NCBI GenBank assembly: GCA_016946835.1
Contig: JACVTC010000020.1
Location: 1,132,501 to 1,145,000, forward strand
DNA from: Neocallimastix lanati (nom. inval.)
Taxonomy: Eukaryota; Neocallimastigomycota; Neocallimastigomycetes; Neocallimastigales; Neocallimastigaceae
Reading direction: 5' to 3'
DNA: 12,500 bases
This document shows positions 1-12,500 of the stretch, piece by piece. Below the pieces are notes generated by a model that saw only the letters and a program-made list of their open reading frames with translations, ran no database searches and was not told the DNA's origin. Position 1 is the first letter of the stretch. Every line of letters begins with the position of its first letter. Position numbers and translations under genes: made by a program.

Positions 1-1214
1 CTGGTATATAAATTTTTTCTGGTTTTTTCTGTGGTTGAATACAAAGAACAACATAATCACATAAGGTTTCCAATTGAGCTTCATCAAATACAAACATCTG
101 ATCACCATCACATTTATCCCATGAAAATGGCATGAAAAAATCATCCTATTTTTTTTTTTTTTTTAAGTATTGAATAACAATTAAATTATTTTAATATAGT
201 TTATCATTTGAATAGTAAAACTTGTAAATAGTACGTAATAGATTCAAAATAAAGTAATAAATAAATAAAAATAGAAAAAAAAAATATTAAAAAAAAAAAA
301 AAAAAAATTACACTAATTTCTTCCTCAGTATAAGCTTCAACTTCATTTAATGCCAAGTTTGAAAGTTTATAATTAAATAATGGATCATATTCGAATAGAG
401 GTTCACCATTATCAAATGTATATTCTGGATTAAATGGAGTAGGTGGATTAGATAAAATTTTTAATAATTTTTCATTATCAGGTAAATGCATGGCATAGTC
501 TTTAACAGTTTTTCCTGTAGAAAGTTTTAATTCAGGATCAGCACCACCAGCTAACATAATTCTTACTAATTCATCATGATGATTATTAGATGCCCAAACC
601 AATGCAGTCCAACCGACTAAATTAAATAAACAAATATATATAATTAAAAATTAACATATAAAATTAGTATTATATCTATTTATTTTATTATAAATATATA
701 AAATTATTAATTTTAAGAATAAATAATAAAATAAAATAAATAAAAAATATATTATCATTAATTATTATTTAAAACTGTATAATTATGACTTACATTTATC
801 AGCAATATTTACATCTGCTCCATGTTGTATTAATAAATATGCACATTTTGCATGTGCAAAGCAAGCTGTGTAAATTAAAGCTGTATTACCACTTTCATCT
901 TTACCATTAATATCTATCCATTTTCTCTTTTCTTCATTTTCTAAAAGTTCTTTTAATTTATCAAAATCTCCATTTGAAGCAGCCCAAGTAAATAATTTAA
1001 ACATTTTCTCACGTTTCTGTCTATTCAAAAGAATAGGATCTTCTAAAATTTCATCTTCAAAAATATATGAATTTTCACTATCTGCAGTTGGACTTTTTAA
1101 TGGAATTGTTGTTTTTCCCTTATCTTCTTCTTGAATATGTATAACTTCTTCTAACATTCGAGAACCTACTCGACGTAATGAAGGAGTCGAGCCTCTTTCT
1201 TTCGAGAATTCCAT
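1..1214 (-). CDS. Ankyrin-repeat protein of the fungal DIL/ankyrin type, 5' part (runs off left edge)
   Basis: Model: complement of exons 794-1214, 312-616 and <1-145. Introns are 617-793 (donor GTAAGT, phase 1) and 146-311 (donor GTAATT, phase 0). The start is the ATG at 1214, with A at -3 and G at +4. About 290 residues are visible. Residues 1-70 are a charged, probably disordered leader. Ankyrin units follow at about 71-104, 108-140 (GNTALIYTA, then HGADVNIADK) and 142-175 (GWTALVWAS, then GGADPELK); joining exons 1 and 2 restores the last unit (ADK-F-GWTAL). Exon 3 reads FFMPFSWDKCDGDQMFVF, which resembles the conserved block at the start of the DIL (dilute) region in fungal DIL-and-ankyrin proteins. 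DIL domains occur in myosin V tails and bind cargo or partners; a role as cytoplasmic adaptor is inferred. The DIL domain proper would lie beyond position 1. The ankyrin call is firm; the DIL assignment rests on one motif from memory. Confidence 0.8.
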
Positions 1215-1782
1215 TTTTATTTTTATTTTTATTTTTTATTTTTTTTATTAATTATTTTTTTCTTTAAATAAAAATGCTTATTTATGAATATAATTTAAAT
1301 AATAAATCTATTAACTAAATATATGTTAAAATTTAAAATGAGTCGATAGTTTTAATGGTCTGTTTATATTATAAATTATAAAATATTATAATAATAATAT
1401 TATTATTAATTATTTATATTAATAAATGTTATTAAAAATTTTATTTGGAAATTTCAATTTATTTTTATTAAATTAATATTAAATAGCTCAATGTAAAAGA
1501 TAAAAAAAAAAAATATAAACAATAAAAATAATTTAAAAAAATATATATATAAGATTTTTGTTATATTAAAAACAATTATACTTACGATATTATTTGGAAT
1601 AGGAATATGTGAATATACCAAATAAATTATAAATGTTGAAATTTTTATTATTTAGTATAACAATAGATATGTTTTTCAATAATAAAATGTAAATTATTTA
1701 TATAAAAATTCAAATAATAATTTTTCTTTACTTTTGGTATATTGTTTTTATTAACTTATATCTAAAAGAATTATATAATTGG

Positions 1783-1809
1783 TAATGAGTAATATTTAAT
1801 GACTCATTA
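1783..1809. promoter_or_regulatory. Possible bZIP (AP-1/Gcn4-like) site in a short inverted repeat
   Basis: The nonamer ATGACTCAT at 1799-1807 is a perfect match to the palindromic AP-1/Gcn4 binding site. It overlaps an inverted repeat with 8-bp arms, TAATGAGT at 1783-1790 and ACTCATTA at 1802-1809. It lies about 585 bp upstream of the ankyrin gene's start codon. Its use is pure inference: three G/C bases in this composition make it uncommon but not rare by chance, and the distance is long. Confidence 0.2.
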
Positions 1810-1926
1810 ATACTATTTATATATTAAAATATCTTTTACAATTGATTATTGTTTATATTGTAATTTCTATATTTATTACTATTATAAATTTAAATACGAA
1901 AGTTTCAATTTTTTTTTGTTTTTTAA

Positions 1927-1957
<31 letters not shown>

Positions 1958-2012
1958 ATAAATGAAATAAGTTGAAAAAAAAAATAATTAAAAAAAAAAA
2001 AAAAAAAAAAAA
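1927..2012. repeat. Facing T24 and A23 homopolymers (possible hairpin)
   Basis: A T run at 1927-1950 is followed after about 39 nt by an A run at 1990-2012, so a transcript or single strand could fold into a long A:U/T stem. Both are ordinary homopolymers for this genome, and no gene is associated with them. Confidence 0.6.
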
Positions 2013-4713
2013 GGATTAATAATATATATAATAACTTTATATAATGAATTAACAATTGATAAAAATCCAAAATATAATGAAATTTACTTTTATAAGATTA
2101 ATATAATATATATTATAGAAATTTTAGATATATTATATAAAATGATTAAATAATGCGAAAATTCTATTGCATTAAATATATTATATTGAATTTTTGTTTT
2201 TTGTAAATAATGTTAATTTTTAATGATTGAATGTAAATAAATAAATAAATAGAGAAGTTTAGAAAAAAAAAATAAAATTAAATAAAGTCAACTATTCAAT
2301 ATTTATTATATAAAATTAATACTATAATTAATATAATTATATTAATTACTTGATATTAAATTTATATATAATTCAATTTTTTATCAATAAATTAATATTA
2401 TATAAATTAAATATAATTTTTTATTACTAAATAATAAAATATATAGATAGATATATTTTAATATTTATAAAGGAATAAAAATTATATATCATATTACATA
2501 CAATAATTTTAATATATAAATGTATAAAAAAATAGATGTAATAACTTTTCTTATTTCTTTTTTATTATTATTATTAATTATATAAAAATATGAGTCTTTT
2601 TTTCTTTACAATTTAAATAATAGCTTTACCAATATTTAATAAATAATTATTAATAGCATTTATCTACTTCAAAATATATTATTATACTTCAAAAAAAACA
2701 TATATCCAGGTTTATTAATAATAAAATTACTCCTATAATAAATTAACCGCAAGGGGTACTCCAATTTGAAACATCATTTTTGTAAGAAAATTTAAAGTAA
2801 AAATATAAAAAAAATTAAAGCATGTAAAACAAATAATATTTAAACTCTATTCAAACTTTTTTTATTATTAATGTTATTTTTGTTTTTCAAATATTATTAA
2901 TTCATCTATTAATAATACTATTATTTAGTATAAATAAATTGGGTTATAATAAGATAAGATTAATTAAATGAATAAAATAATATGAAATAATTTCTTTTTA
3001 TACATATATGATGAAATTGTATATCTTAACACATAAACATATTTATTGAAGGAATAGTACTAATAAAATAGTTTTAATTACAATTTAGTAAAATGATTAT
3101 TAGGTCTATAATTTGTAATATTATATAATTTTTATAATTTATGTTCATATCAAAATAATACAATACTATATTTATCTTTTATTTATTTACTATGGATTTA
3201 TTTATCATAATATATTTATATATATTTATATTTATTAATATTATTTATTTATATTATTCATTTATATTCTTTTATATATATATAATCTAATTATCATAAA
3301 TTACTTTTTATATTAAATTTTAAATACTAATTTATTATTAATATAAAAATAAAATTCTTTAAAATTAACTATTTCTATTTTGAGTAATAATATCTAATAT
3401 ATTATATGGATGATCTATAATAATATATTAAAAAGAATAAATTATAATATATTATATAATTATTAAAATAGATAATATTCATTTGGATTAAATATATTGA
3501 AATATATTGAAATATATTATTGTGATACAATTTTGTAGTATATTATATAATGAATAATTTAACTATGACATTTTTTGTAGTTTATAAAATAAATATTCCA
3601 AATCACAATAATTATAATGAATGAATAAATAAAAAATAAAAGGTTAGATTATATTATATTATAAAACATGATGAATGAATATTTTTTAAACATTATATTA
3701 ACTAAGATTATGTGTAAATTAACTGTCTTCTACAATATAATAATAAAAAAAAAAAAAAAAAAAAACAGTAAACAATTATTCTTTGTTGTAACATTTTTTG
3801 GTAAAAAAACAACTATTAAAAGGTTTATTAATATTTATATTTATTTTTTCTCTATCTTTATATGTATATACATTTTTTTTGTAATATTTTCCTTTAATTC
3901 TTTAATTTTCTGAAATTTACATTATTTATTGCTATTTATTTCTAAAATTTTATTTTATATTTTTGCATTCAATTCTTCAAAATTTGTAGTACTATATTAT
4001 TTATTATTTACCTTATTAAGTTCAATAATTGTACTTCAAAAAATTTTAGATTTAGTTTCTATTAATTGTTTAATTATTTCTATCTTGATTTATAAATGAT
4101 CATTATTAATAAAGCAATTAGAATTTTTATATAAATATATAGTTTTGTGGCGCATATTATTCAAACATATTTTAATTAAATTTGGTGGATATAATTTTTA
4201 ATTAAAATATCATTTATCATTTATTATCTATTAATATTAAAAGTATAATTTTAAATAATAAATTATATTCTTAATTATTCAAAGTAAAATATTTATATAT
4301 AATATTATTATATATTATATTTAATGGAAAGAAAATAATAAAAAATATACATTTTATATAATGATACTAATAATAATACTAATACTAATAATATTAATAA
4401 TGATGATAATAATTAAGATAATAATAATAATAAGAATATATATAATAAAACACAATAAACATAAGTTAAATACATATTTATATATGAAGGAGAAAGGTTA
4501 TTAAAATATTAAATGATAGATTTTTATTAAAGAAAAAATTTTTTTATTATACAATATTTTAGAAGAATTTTTTATTTTTTATTTTTATAACATTAAATAT
4601 AGTTTAAATATGATAAATTAATAATTAAAATTGATATATGAACTTTTTATCATAAATTTAAAATTTATTATATAGCAATACTACAATGAAATGAGTATAT
4701 TATTAATATGTTT

Positions 4714-4842
4714 TTATATTATATTTTTAAATTTTTCTTGTGGGAATATTAATTTACAAAGTCTAGCTATTAATCCTTGAAGTTGTAATAAAGACTGACA
4801 TCCTTCTAAAACTTTAACATGTGTTATACCAATTTCCTAAAT

Positions 4843-4884
<42 letters not shown>

Positions 4885-5953
4885 TGATATATAGAAAATT
4901 TGAAGATTGGAAAAAAAGTTAGTTCTTGTCATTAAATTCTTTTAATATCAATTTATTTTTTTTTTTTATTTTTTTATATTTTTTTTTTAATAAAAAAGTT
5001 TATTTCATACCTTAATAAATTCTAATTTTAAATATTCAGGTATACCACTTGAATACTTTATAACCTTGAATAATGTACCAATAATATCCATTGGACTGTA
5101 ACCTTGATCAAAAAGAACTGTTATACCATCCATAGCATAATCAACGTCATTTTTTAAAATATGTTCAATAACTTTTTGAACAATAACTGGATTGGGTTGA
5201 TCACAAATCTTAAATACATTTTCAGCATTCACAAATTGAAAACCAGACCACGTTGATTGCAAATTATTAATAGCTTGTCTCATATCACCTTCTGATGTAA
5301 AAATAATAGCTTCTAATCCTTCTGCGTTATATTTAACCTTTTGTTAATTATAAAAATATTATGTGGAAAAAAAAAAAAAAAAAAAAAAAAAGATGCTTAG
5401 ATGCTTAATATTATATATTTTATAATAAATAAGATTTAACGTATGAATTTTTATGCCTAGTATTTATGAATGAATAGAGTACATTTTCAATTTCACAAAT
5501 TTCTAATAAACGCTTAAGAATTTGTTTATCATCTAATTTATTATAACGTAAAATAGCACAACGACTTTGAATTGGTTCAATAATTTTATTAGATATATTA
5601 CATGCTAAAGCAAATCTTGTTGTATTTGAATATAATTCCATTGTTCTTCTTAAAGCTTGTTGCGCACCAGCTGTCATACTTTATTTAAAATATTTAAAAT
5701 TAATATCATAATTTACTTTAGTTTATTTTATTTTTTTTTTTTTATATTTTTTTATATAATTCTACTTTTTTTCTTTATTATACTATATTTTAATCAATAC
5801 CTATCAGCTTCATCTAAAATAATAATTTTGTGTCTACCAGCAGGTAATGTAATTTTTGTTTGTGCAAACATTTTTATTCTATTTCTTACAACATCAATAC
5901 CACTATTAATTTTATAAATTTTAATTTTATATATATATATATAATAATAAATA

Positions 5954-5992
<39 letters not shown>

Positions 5993-6013
5993 TAAATAAA
6001 TATATATAAGTAA

Positions 6014-6063
<50 letters not shown>

Positions 6064-7195
6064 ATAAAATATTGATAATTTAGTATATACATAAAATTTA
6101 AATTTACCGATCATCAGAAGCATTGAGCTCTAATACAGCATCCTTAGCTGAATCACCTAAAAGTTCATGGGCAAGACATAAAATACTAGTTGTCTTACCT
6201 ATACCGGGTGGTCCCTTTTATTAATAAAAATATTTTATTTATTGATTATGAAGTAATTTTTATTATAAATGATTTCAAATTAGAAATTTAAATTTCAATT
6301 TAAAATTTAATCTTATTTAATTATATATGCATATATCAATATTTTTATTTTTATTTTTATTATTATTTTTTTTTTTATATTTTATTCTTTTTATTATTTC
6401 TTTCTCTTTTTATTGTTTTATTTTTATTTTTATTTTTATTATTTTAATAATTAAGATGTTTAAATATTTACAGCAATAATGAGATTTGGCATATTTCCAT
6501 CTTGTGCTATTACTTGAAGTCTTGATACAGTTTCTTCATTTCCAGTAATATCCTTAATTAATATAGGTCTATGTTTTTCAACCCTTTTTTTAAATTATGG
6601 TTTTATTAAATATATTTTATATTTTATTCAATTATATTTTTAAAATTAAAAATGATTATTGAAGTTTCAATTTAAAAATTCCAAATATCATATTAATTAA
6701 ACAATAATAGTAATAATAATAATAATGATAAAAATAAAAATAAAAAGGGAGAAATTATTAATATTAACAATTTATTTATTTATAATTGAAAAATTATTTA
6801 TTATAAAAAATATTTAAATTTATATTTTAGAATTCAATAATTTTTTATTTTTATATTTTCTTTTATTATTAATTTTGTACTTCTAAATGTTGAACTTATA
6901 CTTAATTAGTTTAACAATTATTACAATTAAAATGAAATAACAATATTAAAATGAAATTCTTTATAAACAAAAATCTTAATATGACAATTAAATATAAATG
7001 AGCATGTTATTTTGATTTATTCATATCATATTTTAAATTATTGTCAATAAAATAATTATTTGGCTATGTTTTTTAATTATTATTAAAATAATTGATTTAA
7101 AAATTGGTTATCCATTTTAAATTTATATCTAAAAAGATTATATTCAATTACCAAGGTAATTCTTGAGCATTTAAAGTTGCAGAAGAAGAAGACAT
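4714..7195 (-). CDS. RFC4: Replication factor C small subunit, yeast Rfc4 / human RFC2 type (clamp loader)
   Basis: Seven exons: complement of 7152-7195, 6472-6583, 6108-6214, 5801-5902, 5483-5678, 5011-5337 and 4714-4836. All junctions are GT/AG and in phase, giving 336 aa (yeast 323, human 354). The protein is an AAA+ ATPase in the five-subunit clamp loader that opens PCNA and places it on primed DNA in the nucleus. Visible motifs: the N-terminal LPWVEKHRP box (residues 13-21, with His where the family usually has Tyr); Walker A GPPGIGKT at 53-60; LNASDDRGID around 82-91; Walker B ILDEAD at 116-121; the arginine-finger SRC motif at 160-162; and [13 protein letters not shown] in exon 6. The C-terminal collar is seen as [15 protein letters not shown] across exons 6-7. 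Similarity is closest to human RFC2 (for example [15 protein letters not shown]). The symbol follows yeast numbering. The start ATG at 7195 gives MSSSS before the conserved box. No frameshift or missing catalytic residue was seen. Confidence 0.95.
4845..4878. repeat. T34 homopolymer in RFC intron 6
   Basis: This is an uninterrupted T run on the plus strand, so A34 in the RFC pre-mRNA. It lies near the 3' end of intron 6 (4837-5010), only about 8 nt before the acceptor AG at 4837-4838. The usual pyrimidine tract before the acceptor is therefore replaced by an A tract on the transcript. Confidence 0.85.
5367..5391. repeat. A25 homopolymer in RFC intron 5
   Basis: A25 on the plus strand, U25 in the RFC transcript, inside intron 5 (5338-5482). 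It lies about 28 nt upstream of the acceptor and could serve as a pyrimidine tract. Confidence 0.8.
5958..6062. repeat. (TAA)11 microsatellite and A44 homopolymer in RFC intron 3
   Basis: Intron 3 (5903-6107) holds about 11 TAA units at 5958-5990 and an uninterrupted A run at 6019-6062, which is a U44 tract in the RFC transcript. The open frames across this intron that read as poly-Ile/Leu/Phe are translation artefacts of these repeats. Confidence 0.85.
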
Positions 7196-8063
7196 TTATT
7201 ATATATTGTGTATTCTTTTAAATATTGTTACTTCTTTATCCTTTTTTAAAATATATCAAATAATAAATATTTTGTATAACCGAAATTTAGATAGGTATTT
7301 TATTCAAAAACAATATTAATTGATGTACTTATAAATTAATAAATTTTATATTTTTAATTCTTTTAATATATGTAGATAATACATATTAATATGATAAATA
7401 TAATAAAGCACATGACATCTTGATTTTAAATATTTTAATATTTAAAAAATAAATAAAAAAAATTATACTAATATTATTTTGAAGGAATCATATAATAAAA
7501 AAAATAAGAAAATATTATATTGTCAGTAATGAAAAGATAATATTAAAAGGAATAAATGTATTTAAAAATTTATAAAATAATAATATGTTATAAATAATGT
7601 AATAAGAAATTTTGCCCCATATTTGAAAATTATATCAGAAAATCATTTCATTTTATAACAATCACTATTCACTATTCCATAATTCGAAACTATAATCAAA
7701 ATATTAATATTATTGTAATATTGAAAAAAAAAAAAAAAAAAAAAAAAAAAGACAAGAGCGTAAAAAAGAAAGGAAAAGAAAAGAGAGAAAAAAAAATAAA
7801 TATTGATTTTAAAATATTATTTTTTCTTAGATAAATTATAAAGTATATATATATATATTAAAATTAGTTACTTTTATTTCTTAAATAATATAAAAAATTT
7901 TTTTTATAAGAAGTTTCTACGAAAAGAAATATTAAATAAAAAATATAATATCTCGTTTTTTGCAATTTTATAAAAAAAAAAAAAAAAAAAGAAAAAAAAT
8001 TAATATTTGAATAATAAAAAACAGTAACATTAACAATAGTAATAGTAATATAAAAATTTAAAT
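7196..8063. promoter_or_regulatory. Divergent intergenic region between RFC and S2P genes
   Basis: The RFC gene starts leftward at 7195 and the S2P gene starts rightward at 8064, so these 868 bp must contain both promoters and both 5' leaders. The sequence is AT-rich and I saw no clear MCB (ACGCGT) or sterol-response motif. The only notable composition is an A27 run at 7724-7750, followed by a nearly pure purine stretch to about 7796. A CACATGAC element at 7410-7417 is an E-box-like sequence of doubtful meaning. Confidence 0.5.
7724..7796 (+). repeat. A27 run plus polypurine tract upstream of S2P
   Basis: The run of A at 7724-7750 continues into a G/A-rich stretch that has very few pyrimidines until about 7796 (only a C and the CGT of GAGCGTAAA). 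It lies about 270 bp before the S2P start codon, in the 5' leader or promoter. It may exclude nucleosomes like other poly(dA) tracts; that role is inferred. Confidence 0.6.
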
Positions 8064-11629
<3,566 letters not shown>

Positions 11630-11697
11630 TATTTATTTATTTTATTTTTTCATTTTTAAATTTTTCAAAATGAAATACGTATTAAATAAACAAATAA

Positions 11698-11735
<38 letters not shown>

Positions 11736-12017
11736 ATAATAATAATAATAATAATAAAATAATGTATAATAGATGCAAAAATTAAAAATTTAATGATATC
11801 ATTATTAGTAATAATGCTATTAATAACAGAAGTATTATTAGCAATAATAATAAGTATATTAAATTTATTTCATTAGCATTTTATTCAATAAAAACTAATA
11901 AATTGTAATATAATATTATAGAATTAAAATAGAAAATAAAGATAGAACCATAACAAATATAAAAATAACAATAAATAATTAAATAATTATTTATTTAATT
12001 TTAATTTACATATATAT

Positions 12018-12019
<2 letters not shown>
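11630..12019. other. Intergenic region 3' of S2P, AT-rich with simple repeats
   Basis: No gene is seen here. The S2P 3' UTR begins here; AATAAA-like hexamers occur around 11684-11700, but they are uninformative at this composition. The stretch also contains an A run with a TAA microsatellite, listed separately, and loosely self-complementary TAATAATGCTA/TTATTAGC-like segments near 11805-11850 that are too AT-rich to interpret. Confidence 0.6.
11700..11757 (+). repeat. A34 run joined to a short AAT microsatellite
   Basis: An A homopolymer at about 11700-11733 leads straight into eight or so AAT units ending near 11757. It lies about 70 bp after the S2P stop codon, in the likely 3' UTR or just past it. 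Confidence 0.85.

Positions 12020-12071
<52 letters not shown>
12020..12071. repeat. T52 homopolymer
   Basis: An uninterrupted T run of about 52 bases on the plus strand, directly next to the tandem duplication at 12074. On the minus strand it is an A52 tract at the far end of the rRNA-fragment region. Confidence 0.85.
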
Positions 12072-12073
<2 letters not shown>

Positions 12074-12201
12074 CAAATATATATATTGTTTTGTTTTTGC
12101 TTTATTTGTTGTATGCCTTTTTTTTTTTTTTTTTTAACAAATATATATATTGTTTTGTTTTTGCTTTATTTGTTGTATGCCTTTTTTTTTTTTATTGCAT
12201 A
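12074..12201 (-). repeat. 64-bp tandem duplication with T-tract spacers
   Basis: A 44-bp block occurs twice and identically, at 12074-12117 and 12138-12181 (period 64). It runs from CAAATATATATATTG to TTTGTTGTATGCC on the plus strand. Each copy is preceded by a T run ending TAGC or TAAC and followed by another T run (18 T after the first copy, 12 after the second). On the minus strand the order is A12, block, A18, block, A52. The listed end includes the second spacer, which is shorter than the first and diverges after about 12193. No coding potential is seen. Confidence 0.9.
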
Positions 12202-12319
12202 TTAAATATCAAAACATTTTGTGATTTAAAAGAAATTAGAAATTATAAGAATCTTTGTCTATAACCCTATTTTAATAAATTTATGATAGTTTCCTAAATT
12301 AAAATACATGGATTAACTT

Positions 12320-12414
12320 AACTTACCCATGTCTAACTGCTGTTCACATGGAACCTTTCTCTACTTCAGTCTTCAAAGTTCACATTTGAATATTTGCTAC
12401 TACCACCAAGATCT
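12320..12414 (-). pseudogene. Isolated fragment of large-subunit (25S/28S) rRNA
   Basis: Read on the minus strand from 12414, the sequence begins AGATCTTGGTGGTAGTAGC, continues through AAATATTCAAATG and TTTGAAGACTGAAGT, then AGAAAGGTTCCATGTGAAC, AGCAGTTAGACATGGGTAAG. These words follow the order and spacing of a highly conserved central stretch of eukaryotic 25S/28S rRNA, remembered from yeast and animals. Similarity fades around 12320. The flanks are plain AT-rich DNA with no other rRNA, so this is a truncated, non-functional copy of about 95 bp. Several differences are G-to-A on the rRNA strand (for example GTAGAG where yeast has GTGGGG), consistent with AT drift, although the host's own rRNA may already differ. 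It could be an insertion, a retroposed piece or part of a mobile element. Confidence 0.85.
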
Positions 12415-12500
12415 TTTATAATTGTTAATACATAATTACATTTTTTGGATATTGTAAATAATTAAAAATAATTAATAGTTATATATATAAAATACATTAA
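12415..12500. other. AT-rich right edge, nothing recognised
   Basis: These last 86 bases are A/T-rich with no gene, RNA or repeat that I can support. They show no continuation of the rRNA similarity, so the rRNA fragment ends sharply at about 12414. Confidence 0.6.

Larger units (their letters stand above)
1215..4713. other. Long AT-rich intergenic region without a supported gene
   Basis: This stretch lies between the 5' end of the ankyrin gene and the 3' end of the RFC gene. It is almost wholly A and T, with homopolymers, short TA steps and TAA/ATT runs. The open frames inside it (for example 3668-3913 plus and 1882-2070 minus) encode only Phe/Ile/Lys/Asn/Tyr-rich low-complexity peptides and match no family I know. 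No tRNA cloverleaf or T-loop consensus was seen. The side next to 1214 must carry the ankyrin gene's promoter and leader; the leader is a (AAAAT)n-like tract on the mRNA strand. The end near 4700 holds the RFC 3' UTR. A small G/C-richer islet sits at about 2747-2776. Confidence 0.7.

Noticed and set aside
1882-2070. Minus-strand 62-aa open frame with poly-Phe and poly-Lys
   Set aside because: It simply translates the facing T24 and A23 homopolymers.
2740-2830. Possible tRNA gene at the G/C-richer islet
   Set aside because: No acceptor stem pairing or T-loop consensus could be found on either strand.
3668-3913. Plus-strand 81-aa open frame in the intergenic region
   Set aside because: It is low-complexity Lys/Phe/Ile sequence over an A20 run, with no family resemblance; such frames are expected in AT-only DNA.
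5657-5917. Plus-strand hydrophobic open frame
   Set aside because: It is antisense to RFC exons 4-5 and intron 4, whose coding sense is clear on the minus strand.
5794-6123. Minus-strand frame joining poly-Phe/Ile to an RFC segment
   Set aside because: The left part is RFC exon 4 (5801-5902). The rest reads through intron 3 and its A44 and TAA repeats.
11805-11850. Imperfect inverted repeat (TAATAATGCTA / TAGCAATAATA)
   Set aside because: It has many mismatches and almost only A/T bases, so chance pairing is expected.

Overview
The window comes from a eukaryotic nuclear genome of extreme AT content (well under 25% G+C by eye, with almost pure A/T outside exons). The genes are split by short GT...AG introns of about 100-570 nt, and the intergenic DNA is full of A/T homopolymers and TAA trinucleotide runs. 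The proteins look fungal or opisthokont: a DIL/ankyrin-type protein, a replication factor C small subunit very close to the human RFC2/yeast Rfc4 type, and a site-2 protease. This combination suits an anaerobic gut fungus (Neocallimastigomycota). That placement is inferred from composition, intron style and gene content; another AT-rich eukaryote is not excluded.

Layout. (1) Positions 1-1214, minus strand: the 5' three exons of an ankyrin-repeat protein that continues off the left edge and appears to be entering a DIL-type domain. (2) Positions 1215-4713: about 3.5 kb of AT-rich intergenic DNA with no convincing gene. (3) Positions 4714-7195, minus strand: a complete seven-exon RFC small subunit (336 aa predicted) with intact Walker A, Walker B and SRC motifs. 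(4) Positions 7196-8063: a divergent intergenic region that must hold the promoters of both RFC and the next gene. (5) Positions 8064-11629, plus strand: a complete eight-exon membrane metalloprotease of the S2P/MBTPS2 family (748 aa predicted), with HEFGH and LDG active-site motifs. One of its introns is mostly a perfect run of 90 TAA units that reaches the splice acceptor. (6) Positions 11630-12500: intergenic DNA with long homopolymers, a 64-bp tandem duplication and a roughly 95-bp isolated fragment of large-subunit (25S/28S) rRNA on the minus strand.

The three protein genes do not form an obvious pathway. RFC loads the PCNA clamp at DNA replication forks. S2P cuts transmembrane transcription factors in the Golgi/ER. 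The ankyrin/DIL protein is probably a cytoplasmic adaptor. The least ordinary items are the stranded rRNA fragment beside A-tract-punctuated repeats, the giant intronic TAA microsatellite, and an S2P with large Asn-rich and acidic insertions. I found no evidence of a wholly new system.

Gene models were built by hand by joining exons at GT/AG sites with matching phase and checking them against remembered family motifs. No alignment or search was run.
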